In this document: positions 1 to 7,156 of the stretch, piece by piece | Layout: every line of letters starts with the position of its first letter | How positions within the stretch are numbered: position 1 is the stretch's first letter | From: an uncultured Hyphomicrobiales bacterium | GTDB lineage: Bacteria > Pseudomonadota > Alphaproteobacteria > Rhizobiales > Beijerinckiaceae | Direction: 5' to 3' | Length of the DNA stretch: 35,994 nucleotides | Assembly: GCA_903825465.1 (NCBI GenBank) | Contig: CAIKAR010000001.1 | Location: forward strand, 1 to 35,994 | The notes under the pieces: model-generated | Told to the model about the DNA's origin: nothing | Databases searched by the model: none | Seen by the model: only the letters and a program-made list of their open reading frames with translations | Made by a program: the position numbers and the translations under genes

Positions 1-459
1 GCGGCTTTGGCGTCTCGACCTTTTTGATCGGTTCCGGCTTGGGCGCTGGCGCTGGTTTTGGCTTTGGTTTTGGAATCGGCGCCGGCTTGGGAATCGGGGC
101 AACGGGCGGAATAATGTCTTCGACCGGCGATGGAGCGATATCCACCGGAGGCGGAGCTAAATCCACTGGCGGTGGAGTTGCGTCCATTGGCGGGGGAGCC
201 ACGTCCTGCTGCTCCTCCTGTGGCGGAGCCATATCCTGCGGCGGCGGGGCCGGGTCGGGCTCGGCCTGGGGCGGCGCCAAAGGTTCGGGCAAGGGCGCGA
301 ACTCGATCGCGATCTCCGGCAAAGGCGTGACCTGGATCGTCGTCGCGAGTTTCAGGAACACGAGCGCGTGCGCGGCGAGAATAACAACCAACATCGTGGC
401 TCGCGACCATCGCGGCAGCAGTGGCGCGGGCGCCGCCTCCATCGTCGCGCCGGCGAGGC

Positions 460-463
<4 letters not shown>
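1..463 (-). CDS. tonB: TonB energy transducer, N-terminal part (cut by window start)
   Basis: TonB links the ExbB/ExbD proton-driven motor to outer-membrane receptors. The visible 154 residues have the expected order: a short cytoplasmic N-terminus, one hydrophobic anchor (about residues 24-38, MLVVILAAHALVFLKL), then a long Pro-rich periplasmic linker. The linker holds about four heptads of the type PPPVDxA (positions 130-215) and ends in a Lys-Pro stretch (PIPKPKPKPAPAPKPEP). The receptor-contacting C-terminal domain lies outside the window. The ATG at 463 overlaps the exbD stop (ATGA), so the gene is translationally coupled as last of exbB-exbD-tonB. The family is clear from layout and neighbours, although the conserved C-terminal domain cannot be checked here. 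Confidence 0.9.
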
Positions 464-929
<466 letters not shown>

Positions 930-930
<1 letters not shown>

Positions 931-1559
931 CACGCGTCCTTGCCGGGCGTGGAATTGGCCGCGATTTCGACAGCCTCGCGTTCGATCATGCTCGACAGGA
1001 CGCGCCCGGAACGCGCCAATGTCGCGCCGATGCGGTTATAGCCGAACGACGCGGGGATGGCCGCGGCCAGACCATAGGCGGTCGCCGCGAGAGCCTCGGC
1101 GATGCCCGGCGCGACGACGGCGAGACTGGTGTCCTTGGCTTCGGCGATGCCCGCGAAACTTGTCATGATGCCCCAGACCGTGCCGAACAGCCCGACGAAG
1201 GGCGCGACCGAGGAAATGATCGCGAGGTTCGGCAGGCCGCCTTCGACCCGCGTCAGCAGCTCGCGTCCCCGGCGGTTCATCGCCTCCACGACCCGCTGGC
1301 GGCGCTCGCCAACGCCTTCCCCGGCGATCGCGAGGGCGGCAGCTTCACGACCCGCCGCGCGGATGGGGTCGACGAGCTTGTCCCGCGCGCCATTTGCGGC
1401 GCGTCGTATCGCGCCGCCCAATCGGGCGGTTGAAACGATCCCTTCCAGGATCAGTAGCCAGCACCAGACCGAGGCCAGCGCCAGCAGACCCATGACCCCC
1501 TTGCCGACCATGCCGGCGTGCTCGAACATCGCAAGGGGGGAAATCGATATGGCATCCAT
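930..1559 (-). CDS. exbB: MotA/TolQ/ExbB proton channel protein ExbB
   Basis: ExbB forms the pentameric inner-membrane proton channel that powers TonB. The 209-aa protein has a first helix (about residues 19-41, GVMGLLALASVWCWLLILEG), a cytoplasmic Arg/Glu-rich domain, and the family signature in helices 2 and 3: FVGLFGTVWGIMTSF (about 123-137) and GIAEALAATAYGLAAAIPA (about 152-170). The size fits ExbB/TolQ. Its stop overlaps the exbD start. Upstream, 107 bp including a strong hairpin separate it from the TonB-dependent receptor gene on the same strand, which suggests common control with reduced read-through. TolQ is the alternative, but the tonB neighbour favours ExbB. Confidence 0.95.
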
Positions 1560-1598
1560 GAATGGGTCTCGTTCAGCCTTGTGTTCGCGCCGCGAGGG

Positions 1599-1626
1599 AT
1601 GGCGCCGCCTCGCAGGACGGCGCCAT
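1599..1626 (-). terminator. Perfect 9-bp stem-loop between receptor gene and exbB
   Basis: ATGGCGCCG (1599-1607) pairs perfectly with CGGCGCCAT (1618-1626) around a 10-nt loop. It lies 41 bp past the receptor stop and 40 bp before exbB. No clear U-tract follows on the minus strand, so it may be a partial terminator or an mRNA-stabilising hairpin that sets the ratio of receptor to exbB. Confidence 0.5.
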
Positions 1627-1666
1627 TCGCGTCAGCGCGGGATGGGACGTTCAATCGCTGTCGTTG

Positions 1667-3955
1667 TCACCATCGCCCAAGCAGCGACAGCCTGACCGAC
1701 AATGGCTCGGCGGCGTGAAAGTGAACATCCGGCGCGGGAACCGCGGTCGGCGATGTCTGCGACAGGTAGTAATAGCCGACATCCTGCGCCCGCGTGTTCA
1801 GCGCGTTGTCGACATCGAGTTGCACCTTGACGTTCTCCGTGAGCTTGTAGCCGGCGCGCAGATTTAGAATGCTTGTCGCCGACGATCGAACGCTGTTGTC
1901 GTTGGTGAGCGGCCGGGAGCCGTAAAAGCGATATTGCAGGCCGCCGTACCACTTGTCGAGCCCGTCGATGATCTCGCCGAAATCGTCAACGGCGAGTCCG
2001 GCGCCCACGACGAGTTCGGGAGAACCATTGATATAACGCCCGACGCAGCAGGTGACGGTCTGACCGTCCTGACCCGCGACGGTGGTTCCATCATAAACGG
2101 GGTGATCGAACCGGGCGATCGAATAGGCGACGTCAACGTCGAGGATGACGCCGGGAAGAGGCGTGTAAAAATTGGCGAACTCGACGCCGGTTCTCGTCGT
2201 CGGGCCGCTCGGCTCGTCTTGCGCCGAATCGCCGGCGAACACCTGTTCCGAGTCTTCATGCAGTCGGAAAAACGCGAGGGATGTCTGCAAATGCGGAATG
2301 GCCGCGGATCGCACGCCGATCTCGTAGCCCAAGGCTCTTTCCAAAAGCGGATATTGCGCCGTCAGGAGCCCGGACGCTGGCCCCGCGGCGGTGAACGCGG
2401 CCCGCGCGGGATACGCCGACGCGCGCACGTCGTTGCTGTGCAATCCCTGTCCGGCGCTCACGTAGAATTCCGTGTCGAACCACGGGCCCAGGATGAGGCT
2501 GGCCTTCGGGCTGAGCGCCCCTTGCGAGAGCGAATTGTTGTGGAAGGGCGTTGTGTAGGGGCCGCCGTTCACAACCGTGTCGAGCGGATCATAGGCGCGG
2601 TCGTTGGCGTAGAAGAAGTCGCCGCGAAGGCCGAAAACGGTGCGCACCTTGTCGAGCCACTTTGTCTTGTTCTCGACATAGAGCGCGGCGTTGCCCTCGC
2701 CGATGGCGTCTGTGCGGTTTGTCGAAAGGTACTGCCGGTTGGCGGTGGTGTAGAGGCCGAGGTTTATCTGGTCCCAGCGCGTGGACGCGCCGATCGTGTT
2801 TTCCATGTCGAAGCCGCCGAGCTTGCCGTAGGCGGTGTAGCTGGCGTTCCCGCCTTCAACAACGCGGTCGTCGTGCTGGTGGAACTGATCGCCGTTGACC
2901 GGATCGGCCAGGAAAAAGGTGAAGTCGTTGTAGAGGTTCATGCGGCTTGCGATCGCGTAGAGGCTCACCTTGATTTGGCGGTCCTTGTCGGTGTCGATGT
3001 AGCGGCCGCTGACGCTGTAGCGTTGCATGTCGCCGCCATCGCTGGGATCCATCGTCCCGAACCGGCCGAGCTGTCCCGAGTTCACCAGCATGAGCGGTAT
3101 CTGGTTTGTCGCGGTCCATTTGCCGCTGTAGGCCATGCCGGTGAGCGTCCAGCCGCTTGTGTCCGTCCCCATGGCGTAGCGCAGCACGCCATTGAATTTG
3201 CGGAAGTTGTCCGGCGTCGTCCAGGGACCGTCGAGATGTTCGCCCTCGAAGGCCGCGATCACATTGCCGTTGGCGACGGGCCGGGACATCGCCGTCACGC
3301 CGCGAAGATATCCAAAGCTGCCGAAGGAAACCTCGGCCATGTCGTGGTCGAGCTTGTTGACATAATCCATCTGCACCGCGCCGGCCGCGGCGAAATCCCC
3401 CAGATTGGCGAAGTAGGGACCCTTCTCGTATTTCATGCCGCTCAGCAGTTCCGGGATCATGAAATTGAGATCGGCGTAGCCTTGGCCATGACCTTGCGAC
3501 GGCATGTTGACGGGCATGTCGTCGACGGAAATCGCGATGTCCGTGCCGTGGTCGAGGTTGAAGCCACGCAGATAATACTGGTTGGCCTTCCCCTCGCCGC
3601 TGTGCTGCGTGACGATCAATCCGGGCACGTTTTCCAGAAGCTCGCCGGCGCGGTAGGTCGGTCGCGAAGACAGCTGTTGTGGAAGCACAGTGCCCTGGGT
3701 CGCCGTGTCGGCCGATCCCGCCAGACCCGCGGCGGGTTTGTCAGCCGGTTTGTCGCCGTCGGCGACAACTTCGACCGTTGGCAGCTCAATTGTCTGGGTG
3801 CCGCCGGCGCGAAGCGGGCTGGTCAAGGCGACGCTAACAAGGGCCGCGGCGCCTCCGACAAGCCAGCGCGTCCGCCCGCTTGCCTCTGGATGTATTCGGG
3901 AACCCTCTTGACGCCAACGCGCGCGAATTCGACTGAACGCCACACCCTCAACCAT
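1667..3955 (-). CDS. TonB-dependent outer-membrane receptor
   Basis: This is a 762-aa TonB-gated outer-membrane transporter. A basic N-terminus and hydrophobic signal segment (about residues 33-50, VGGAAALVSVALTSPLRA) are followed by a TonB-box-like stretch (TIELPTVEVVAD). The plug domain comes next (LLENVPGLIVTQHSGEGK, YYLRGFNLDHGTDIAISVD), then a long aromatic-rich beta-barrel. The barrel ends in SVRLSLLGRW, with the terminal aromatic residue typical of outer-membrane proteins. The exbB-exbD-tonB genes downstream on the same strand are its likely energy source. The substrate cannot be read from sequence: siderophore, haem, cobalamin or metal chelate are all possible. The ATG at 3955 has only a weak ribosome binding site, and GTG at 3943 is an alternative start. 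Confidence 0.93.
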   Translation of the reverse strand: MVEGVAFSRIRARWRQEGSRIHPEASGRTRWLVGGAAALVSVALTSPLRAGGTQTIELPTVEVVADGDKPADKPAAGLAGSADTATQGTVLPQQLSSRPTYRAGELLENVPGLIVTQHSGEGKANQYYLRGFNLDHGTDIAISVDDMPVNMPSQGHGQGYADLNFMIPELLSGMKYEKGPYFANLGDFAAAGAVQMDYVNKLDHDMAEVSFGSFGYLRGVTAMSRPVANGNVIAAFEGEHLDGPWTTPDNFRKFNGVLRYAMGTDTSGWTLTGMAYSGKWTATNQIPLMLVNSGQLGRFGTMDPSDGGDMQRYSVSGRYIDTDKDRQIKVSLYAIASRMNLYNDFTFFLADPVNGDQFHQHDDRVVEGGNASYTAYGKLGGFDMENTIGASTRWDQINLGLYTTANRQYLSTNRTDAIGEGNAALYVENKTKWLDKVRTVFGLRGDFFYANDRAYDPLDTVVNGGPYTTPFHNNSLSQGALSPKASLILGPWFDTEFYVSAGQGLHSNDVRASAYPARAAFTAAGPASGLLTAQYPLLERALGYEIGVRSAAIPHLQTSLAFFRLHEDSEQVFAGDSAQDEPSGPTTRTGVEFANFYTPLPGVILDVDVAYSIARFDHPVYDGTTVAGQDGQTVTCCVGRYINGSPELVVGAGLAVDDFGEIIDGLDKWYGGLQYRFYGSRPLTNDNSVRSSATSILNLRAGYKLTENVKVQLDVDNALNTRAQDVGYYYLSQTSPTAVPAPDVHFHAAEPLSVRLSLLGRW

Positions 3956-3992
3956 GCCACGCCACCCCAGTATGATTTTTTTGATATTTTTT

Positions 3993-4021
3993 CATAAATC
4001 AGAAGGTCGTTATGAGATCAA
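3993..4021 (-). promoter_or_regulatory. Sigma-70-like promoter for the TonB-dependent receptor
   Basis: On the minus strand a TTGATC (4016-4021) and a TTTATG (3993-3998) are exactly 17 bp apart, about 38 bp upstream of the receptor ATG. They lie in a strongly AT-rich stretch (about 3965-4055) unlike the surrounding GC-rich DNA. The partial palindrome TATGA...TCATA at 3971-3996 overlaps the -10 and could bind a regulator. No canonical Fur, RirA or Irr box could be recognised. Confidence 0.45.
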
Positions 4022-4264
4022 GCCATATTTTTCATACAAATCAGTCCCCGTTTTTCGGTTGACGGCGCGCTGCGAAAGGATCACCGTCATACGGTTGGCG
4101 CCAAGCGCGTCGATATTCTCCATCCCTTGAAAGAGACATGGGCAGTAGCAACTCCGGCGACCGGATCGCGGCGATGGCCGTCCAGATGGCGTCGATTGAC
4201 ATAGCTGACGTCCGCGACCTCGGGGATCGCGTGGCAGGTTTCGCCAAGGCGTAGCCTCCGCCCG

Positions 4265-4295
4265 CTCACCTTCGGTCCAGGACCGAGGAGGTGAG
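4265..4295 (+). promoter_or_regulatory. Hairpin that sequesters the Shine-Dalgarno of a short ORF
   Basis: CTCACCT (4265-4271) pairs with AGGTGAG (4289-4295), and TCGGTCC (4272-4278) with GGACCGA (4280-4286), leaving a GG bulge. The 3' arm contains the strong ribosome binding site GAGGAGGTGAG for the ATG at 4298. Translation of that ORF should therefore depend on whether the hairpin opens. This is read directly from sequence; its effect is inferred. Confidence 0.55.
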
Positions 4296-4297
4296 CC

Positions 4298-4489
4298 ATG
4301 AACAAGCTCGTTTATTTCCGCGCGGCCTCGCGTCGCGCGCCGGTCGCTCCCGACATTTGTCGGGATACGCCGCTGACATGCGTTTGGACGCGCGATCCCG
4401 CTAGGGATCGCCTCGTTTGCCATTGGCGACCCGCCAGCTGCGGCCGCGACGCGGCGTCCGACCGCCCTCCCTCATGTCTCGCAGCCTGA
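4298..4489 (+). CDS. Short Cys/Trp/Arg-rich ORF, candidate leader peptide
   Basis: This is a 63-aa ORF with an excellent ribosome binding site (GAGGAGGTGAG, spacing 2-6 nt). It begins MNKLVYFRAASRR and contains the internal near-repeat LTCVW TRDPARDR LVCHW (residues 27-44), then a Cys- and Arg-rich tail. There is no signal peptide or membrane segment. Two perfect hairpins lie inside the coding region, and the start is inside a third. It is the first of a co-directional series: this ORF, a 39-aa ORF, the Nramp-related gene, and mgtC. I do not know a named family for it. It may be a leader peptide whose translation (Arg, Trp, Cys or Pro codons) couples to transporter expression, or a small protein of its own. 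Chance remains possible because GC-rich DNA opens many frames. Confidence 0.45.
   Translation: MNKLVYFRAASRRAPVAPDICRDTPLTCVWTRDPARDRLVCHWRPASCGRDAASDRPPSCLAA
4348..4365 (+). other. Perfect 8-bp inverted repeat inside the short ORF
   Basis: TCCCGACA (4348-4355) and TGTCGGGA (4358-4365) flank two T residues. As RNA this forms a compact hairpin inside the 63-aa ORF; as DNA it could be an operator. It belongs to the leader structure described around it. Confidence 0.5.
4392..4411 (+). other. Perfect 8-bp stem-loop inside the short ORF
   Basis: GCGATCCC (4392-4399) pairs with GGGATCGC (4404-4411) around the loop GCTA. The 5' arm can instead pair with 4223-4231, so this hairpin competes with a long-range helix that encloses the start of the short ORF. 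No U-tract follows, so it is not a standard intrinsic terminator. Confidence 0.55.
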
Positions 4490-4501
4490 AAGGAGCCTTC
4501 C

Positions 4502-4621
4502 ATGAACGACGGCCCCAGTAGGCTCGCCGGCCTCGGTAACGAGACGGCGGGCGTTCCCGAAACCCTTTCCCGATCCCCAAACACATCCCGCGTCCGCGAC
4601 AGGTGGAACTCAGGCTGCTGA
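4502..4621 (+). CDS. Second short ORF (39 aa) before the Nramp-related gene
   Basis: An ATG with a strong ribosome binding site (GAAAGGAGCC, about 5 nt upstream) opens a 39-aa frame, MNDGPSRLAGLGNETAG..., ending WNSGC. It is hydrophilic with no recognisable domain. Its TGA (4619-4621) directly abuts an in-frame TTG (4622) of the transporter frame, and the preferred transporter ATG follows 45 bp later with its own GGAAGGAG site. Three consecutive ATGs with near-ideal ribosome binding sites in about 370 bp (4298, 4502, 4667) argue for real translation in the leader. No function can be given. Confidence 0.35.
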   Translation: MNDGPSRLAGLGNETAGVPETLSRSPNTSRVRDRWNSGC

Positions 4622-4666
4622 TTGACAGCCGCAGGTTCGCCGCCGCGTGAGCGGAAGGAGCGAACC

Positions 4667-6295
4667 ATGACCTGTCACATCAAAACCGAAAAAACGCTCG
4701 GCGCTGTTCTCGATGAAGCCCATGTCGGTTCCATCAAGGGCGCGTTCGGAACCATTCATCATCACGACACCGGGCCGCGTCGCGACTGGAAGCACCGGCT
4801 TCGGACCCTGTTGGCCATCATCGGGCCAGGCCTGATCGTGATGGTGGGCGACAACGACGCCGGCGCCTTCGGCACTTACACGCAAGCCGGCCAGAACTAC
4901 GGCACCGCGCTCCTGTGGACGCTGTTGCCGCTTGTGCCGGTGCTCTACGTCAATCAGGAAATGGTGCTGCGGCTCGGCGCGGTGACCGGCGTCGGCCACG
5001 CGCGCCTGATATTCGAGCGCTTTGGCCGCTTCTGGGGGGCGTTCAGCGTCATCGACCTGTTCCTGCTCAACGCGCTGACAATCGTCACCGAATTCATCGG
5101 CATCGCCCTCGGACTCGACTACCTCGGCGTGCCAAGGGCGCTGGGCGTGGCGCTGTCGGCCGCGGCCATCATGGGCGCGGTTGGCACCGGCGATTTTCGC
5201 CGCTTCGAGCGTTTCGCGCTGGCGCTTGTCGCCGGCAGCCTGGTTCTCGCGCCGATCTTCGTGATGGTTCATCCGCCGATGGGCGAGATCGCGCGCGATT
5301 TCGTGATTCCCAGCATGCCCGACGGCAAACTCTCCGACATCATGCTGCTGATCATCGCCATCGTGGGCACAACGGTCGCGCCGTGGCAGTTGTTCTTCCA
5401 GCAGAGCTACGTCATCGACAAGCGCATCACGCCGCGTTTCATCCGGTACGAGCGGGCCGACCTGTGGTTCGGCATCGTTCTCGTCGTCGCGGGCGCCGTG
5501 GCGATGATGGCCTTCGCGGCGGCGGCCTTCGAGGGAACGGCGGGTTTCGGCGATTTCTCCGACGCGGGCGGGGTTGCGAAGGGACTTGAAGCCCATTCAG
5601 GCCATTTGACCGGCGTGCTGTTCGCCATCGCGCTGATCGACGCGAGTCTGATTGGCGCGGCGGCGGTGTCGCTCTCCACCGCCTACGCCATCGGCGACGT
5701 GTTCTCGATCCGCCATTCGCTGCATCGCAAGATCGGCGACGCGAAGGGATTCTACGCCATCTACGCCGGACTGATCGTCGTGTCGGCCGCGCTTGTGCTG
5801 ACCCCTGGGGCGCCGCTGGGCCTGCTAACCAACGCGGTTCAAACGCTCGCTGGCGTGCTGTTGCCGAGCGCGACCGTGTTTCTGCTGCTCTTGTGCAACG
5901 ATAAGGCGGTGCTGGGTCCGTGGGTCAACGCGCGCGGCATGAACCTGTTCACCGGCGCGGTCATCGCGGGGCTCGTGATCCTGTCGGTGATCCTGACAGC
6001 TTCCGTTCTGTTCCCCGATCAGACGGGCGAGACCGTGATTCTGTCGATCCTCGGCGGGGGCGCGGCGCTCGGGCTCGTGGCCGCCTTTGTTTCCGGCGCT
6101 TTCCGGCGCGGACCGGCGACAAAACGCCCGGAGGCGGCGATACGCGATGTGTGGCGCATGCCCGCGCTGTCGCAATTGCCGCCGGCCCAATTGTCCTTGT
6201 CGAGCCGTGTCTGGATGGGCGCGCTGCGGCTTTATCTCGTCGTCGCGGGCGGCATGGTGCTCTTCCGCATCATCGCCCTCGCCGTGGGCTCTTGA
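4667..6295 (+). CDS. Nramp-related divalent cation transporter (NRMT-like, probably Mg2+)
   Basis: This 542-aa multi-pass inner-membrane protein has the Nramp fold. Its metal-site residues differ from the Mn2+/Fe2+ type. Where helix 1 normally reads DPGN it has GDNDAGAFGTY (D62-Y71): the Asp is kept and the Asn replaced. Where helix 6 normally reads MPH it has VAPWQLFFQQS (A238 in place of the soft-metal-selective Met). Loss of that Met is known from Nramp-related magnesium transporters. Together with mgtC 36 bp downstream, a gene type tied to low Mg2+, this points to Mg2+ uptake (inferred). A His-containing N-terminus (HHHDTGPRRDW) precedes helix 1. The ATG at 4667 has a GGAAGGAG site; an in-frame TTG at 4622 is less likely. 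Confidence 0.88.
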   Translation: MTCHIKTEKTLGAVLDEAHVGSIKGAFGTIHHHDTGPRRDWKHRLRTLLAIIGPGLIVMVGDNDAGAFGTYTQAGQNYGTALLWTLLPLVPVLYVNQEMVLRLGAVTGVGHARLIFERFGRFWGAFSVIDLFLLNALTIVTEFIGIALGLDYLGVPRALGVALSAAAIMGAVGTGDFRRFERFALALVAGSLVLAPIFVMVHPPMGEIARDFVIPSMPDGKLSDIMLLIIAIVGTTVAPWQLFFQQSYVIDKRITPRFIRYERADLWFGIVLVVAGAVAMMAFAAAAFEGTAGFGDFSDAGGVAKGLEAHSGHLTGVLFAIALIDASLIGAAAVSLSTAYAIGDVFSIRHSLHRKIGDAKGFYAIYAGLIVVSAALVLTPGAPLGLLTNAVQTLAGVLLPSATVFLLLLCNDKAVLGPWVNARGMNLFTGAVIAGLVILSVILTASVLFPDQTGETVILSILGGGAALGLVAAFVSGAFRRGPATKRPEAAIRDVWRMPALSQLPPAQLSLSSRVWMGALRLYLVVAGGMVLFRIIALAVGS

Positions 6296-6331
6296 GTCAG
6301 TCTCAACAAGCAACGGGACGGGACCATCGCC

Positions 6332-7039
6332 ATGATGCATGTCGACCTGAAAGCCCTCGGCGACCTGGCCCTTGGGATTGCGATCGCCTTCGTGCTCGCG
6401 ACTCTCATCGGCGCGGAACGGCAATATCGACAGCGAAGCGCTGGATTGCGAACCAACGTTCTCGTCGCTGTCGGCGCGGCGGCGTTCGTGTCGCTCGGTT
6501 CGCGCCTCGCTGGCAACGCGGGAGCGGCGCAGATCGCCGCTTATGTGGTCTCCGGCATCGGCTTTCTCGGCGCGGGCGTCATCATGAAGGATGGCGGCAA
6601 AGTCTGGGGCCTGAACACGGCGGCGACGCTGTGGTGCTCGGCCGCGATCGGAGCCTTGTCCGGCCTCGGGCTGGCTGCTGAAGCGGCGGTCGTCGCGGTC
6701 GCGGTCCTCGCCTGCAACACCCTGTTGCGGCCCCTCGTCAACGCGATCAACCGCGCGCCGTTCGACGAACGTGTGTCTGAAGCCACCTACGAGGTGCATG
6801 TCCTGACCTCGCCCGAACATGTCGGCGCGGCGCGCGATCTCGTGGTGGAAGCGCTCGAAGCTGCCAGTTATCCAATCCGGGACATCGACGTTATGGAGAG
6901 ATCCGAGGAATTGACTGAAATCGCCACGACGCTGGTCAGCACGGCCGTCGAACCCTCCGAGCTCGACGCGGTCGCCGCGAAGCTCGAAAAATCACCGATG
7001 ATCTCGCACGCGAGCTGGTCGTCGAGCGCCGATGAATGA
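6332..7039 (+). CDS. mgtC: MgtC/SapB family membrane protein
   Basis: This is a 235-aa inner-membrane protein of the MgtC/SapB family. Family signatures are LIGAERQYRQRSAGLRTNVL (about residues 25-44), GIGFLGAGVI (about 76-85) and VWGLNTAATLWCSAAIG (about 91-107). The last of four or five helices is followed by a cytoplasmic domain of about 90 residues resembling the ACT-like MgtC C-terminus (YEVHVLTSPEHVGAARDLVV). In other bacteria MgtC proteins act under Mg2+ limitation and acid stress and can modulate ATP synthase; that role is not shown here. The gene follows the Nramp-related transporter by 36 bp, so both probably share the long leader upstream. Confidence 0.92.
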   Translation: MMHVDLKALGDLALGIAIAFVLATLIGAERQYRQRSAGLRTNVLVAVGAAAFVSLGSRLAGNAGAAQIAAYVVSGIGFLGAGVIMKDGGKVWGLNTAATLWCSAAIGALSGLGLAAEAAVVAVAVLACNTLLRPLVNAINRAPFDERVSEATYEVHVLTSPEHVGAARDLVVEALEAASYPIRDIDVMERSEELTEIATTLVSTAVEPSELDAVAAKLEKSPMISHASWSSSADE

Positions 7040-7156
7040 ACGCCAAAGGCCGCCTAATTTGTCCGGGCGGCGCTCCTCGCCGGGCGCCTCTTGCTCCGCC
7101 ATCCCCGCTCCCCTATCAGTTCCGACGAATTCACAGCTCAACACGGAACCCCAGAC

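Larger units (their letters stand above)
4223..4411 (+). promoter_or_regulatory. Candidate structured mRNA leader with competing helices upstream of the Nramp-related gene
   Basis: Three segments can form mutually exclusive pairs. Segment A (4223-4231, GGGATCGCG) is the exact complement of segment B (4391-4399, CGCGATCCC); the helix extends to 11 bp with one G-U pair. Segment B also pairs with segment C (4404-4411) as a perfect 8-bp hairpin with a GCTA loop. Between A and B lie two further hairpins: 4265-4295, which buries a ribosome binding site, and 4348-4365 (TCCCGACA/TGTCGGGA around TT). Alternating A:B and B:C pairing is the layout seen in attenuators and riboswitches. Function is inferred; no known riboswitch class was recognised. 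Confidence 0.45.

Noticed and set aside
1934-3997. Long open frame (687 codons) on the plus strand opposite the TonB-dependent receptor
   Set aside because: No domain or membrane pattern; it is the antisense shadow of a GC-rich gene with clear receptor features on the other strand.
3956-4060. Fur, RirA or Irr box before the receptor
   Set aside because: Several AT-rich partial palindromes exist, but none fits a defined consensus well enough to name.
4196-4201. Perfect TTGACA as a -35 for the transporter leader
   Set aside because: No acceptable -10 at 15-19 bp downstream, and a start there would remove the 5' arm of the leader helix.
4010-4423. 137-codon minus-strand frame in the receptor-transporter gap
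   Set aside because: Runs antisense to the structured leader, no good ribosome binding site, no domain; its 5' end crosses the hairpins that better explain the sequence.
4622-4666. TTG at 4622 as transporter start
   Set aside because: ATG 4667 has a GGAAGGAG site at good spacing and the extra 15 residues add nothing to the fold.
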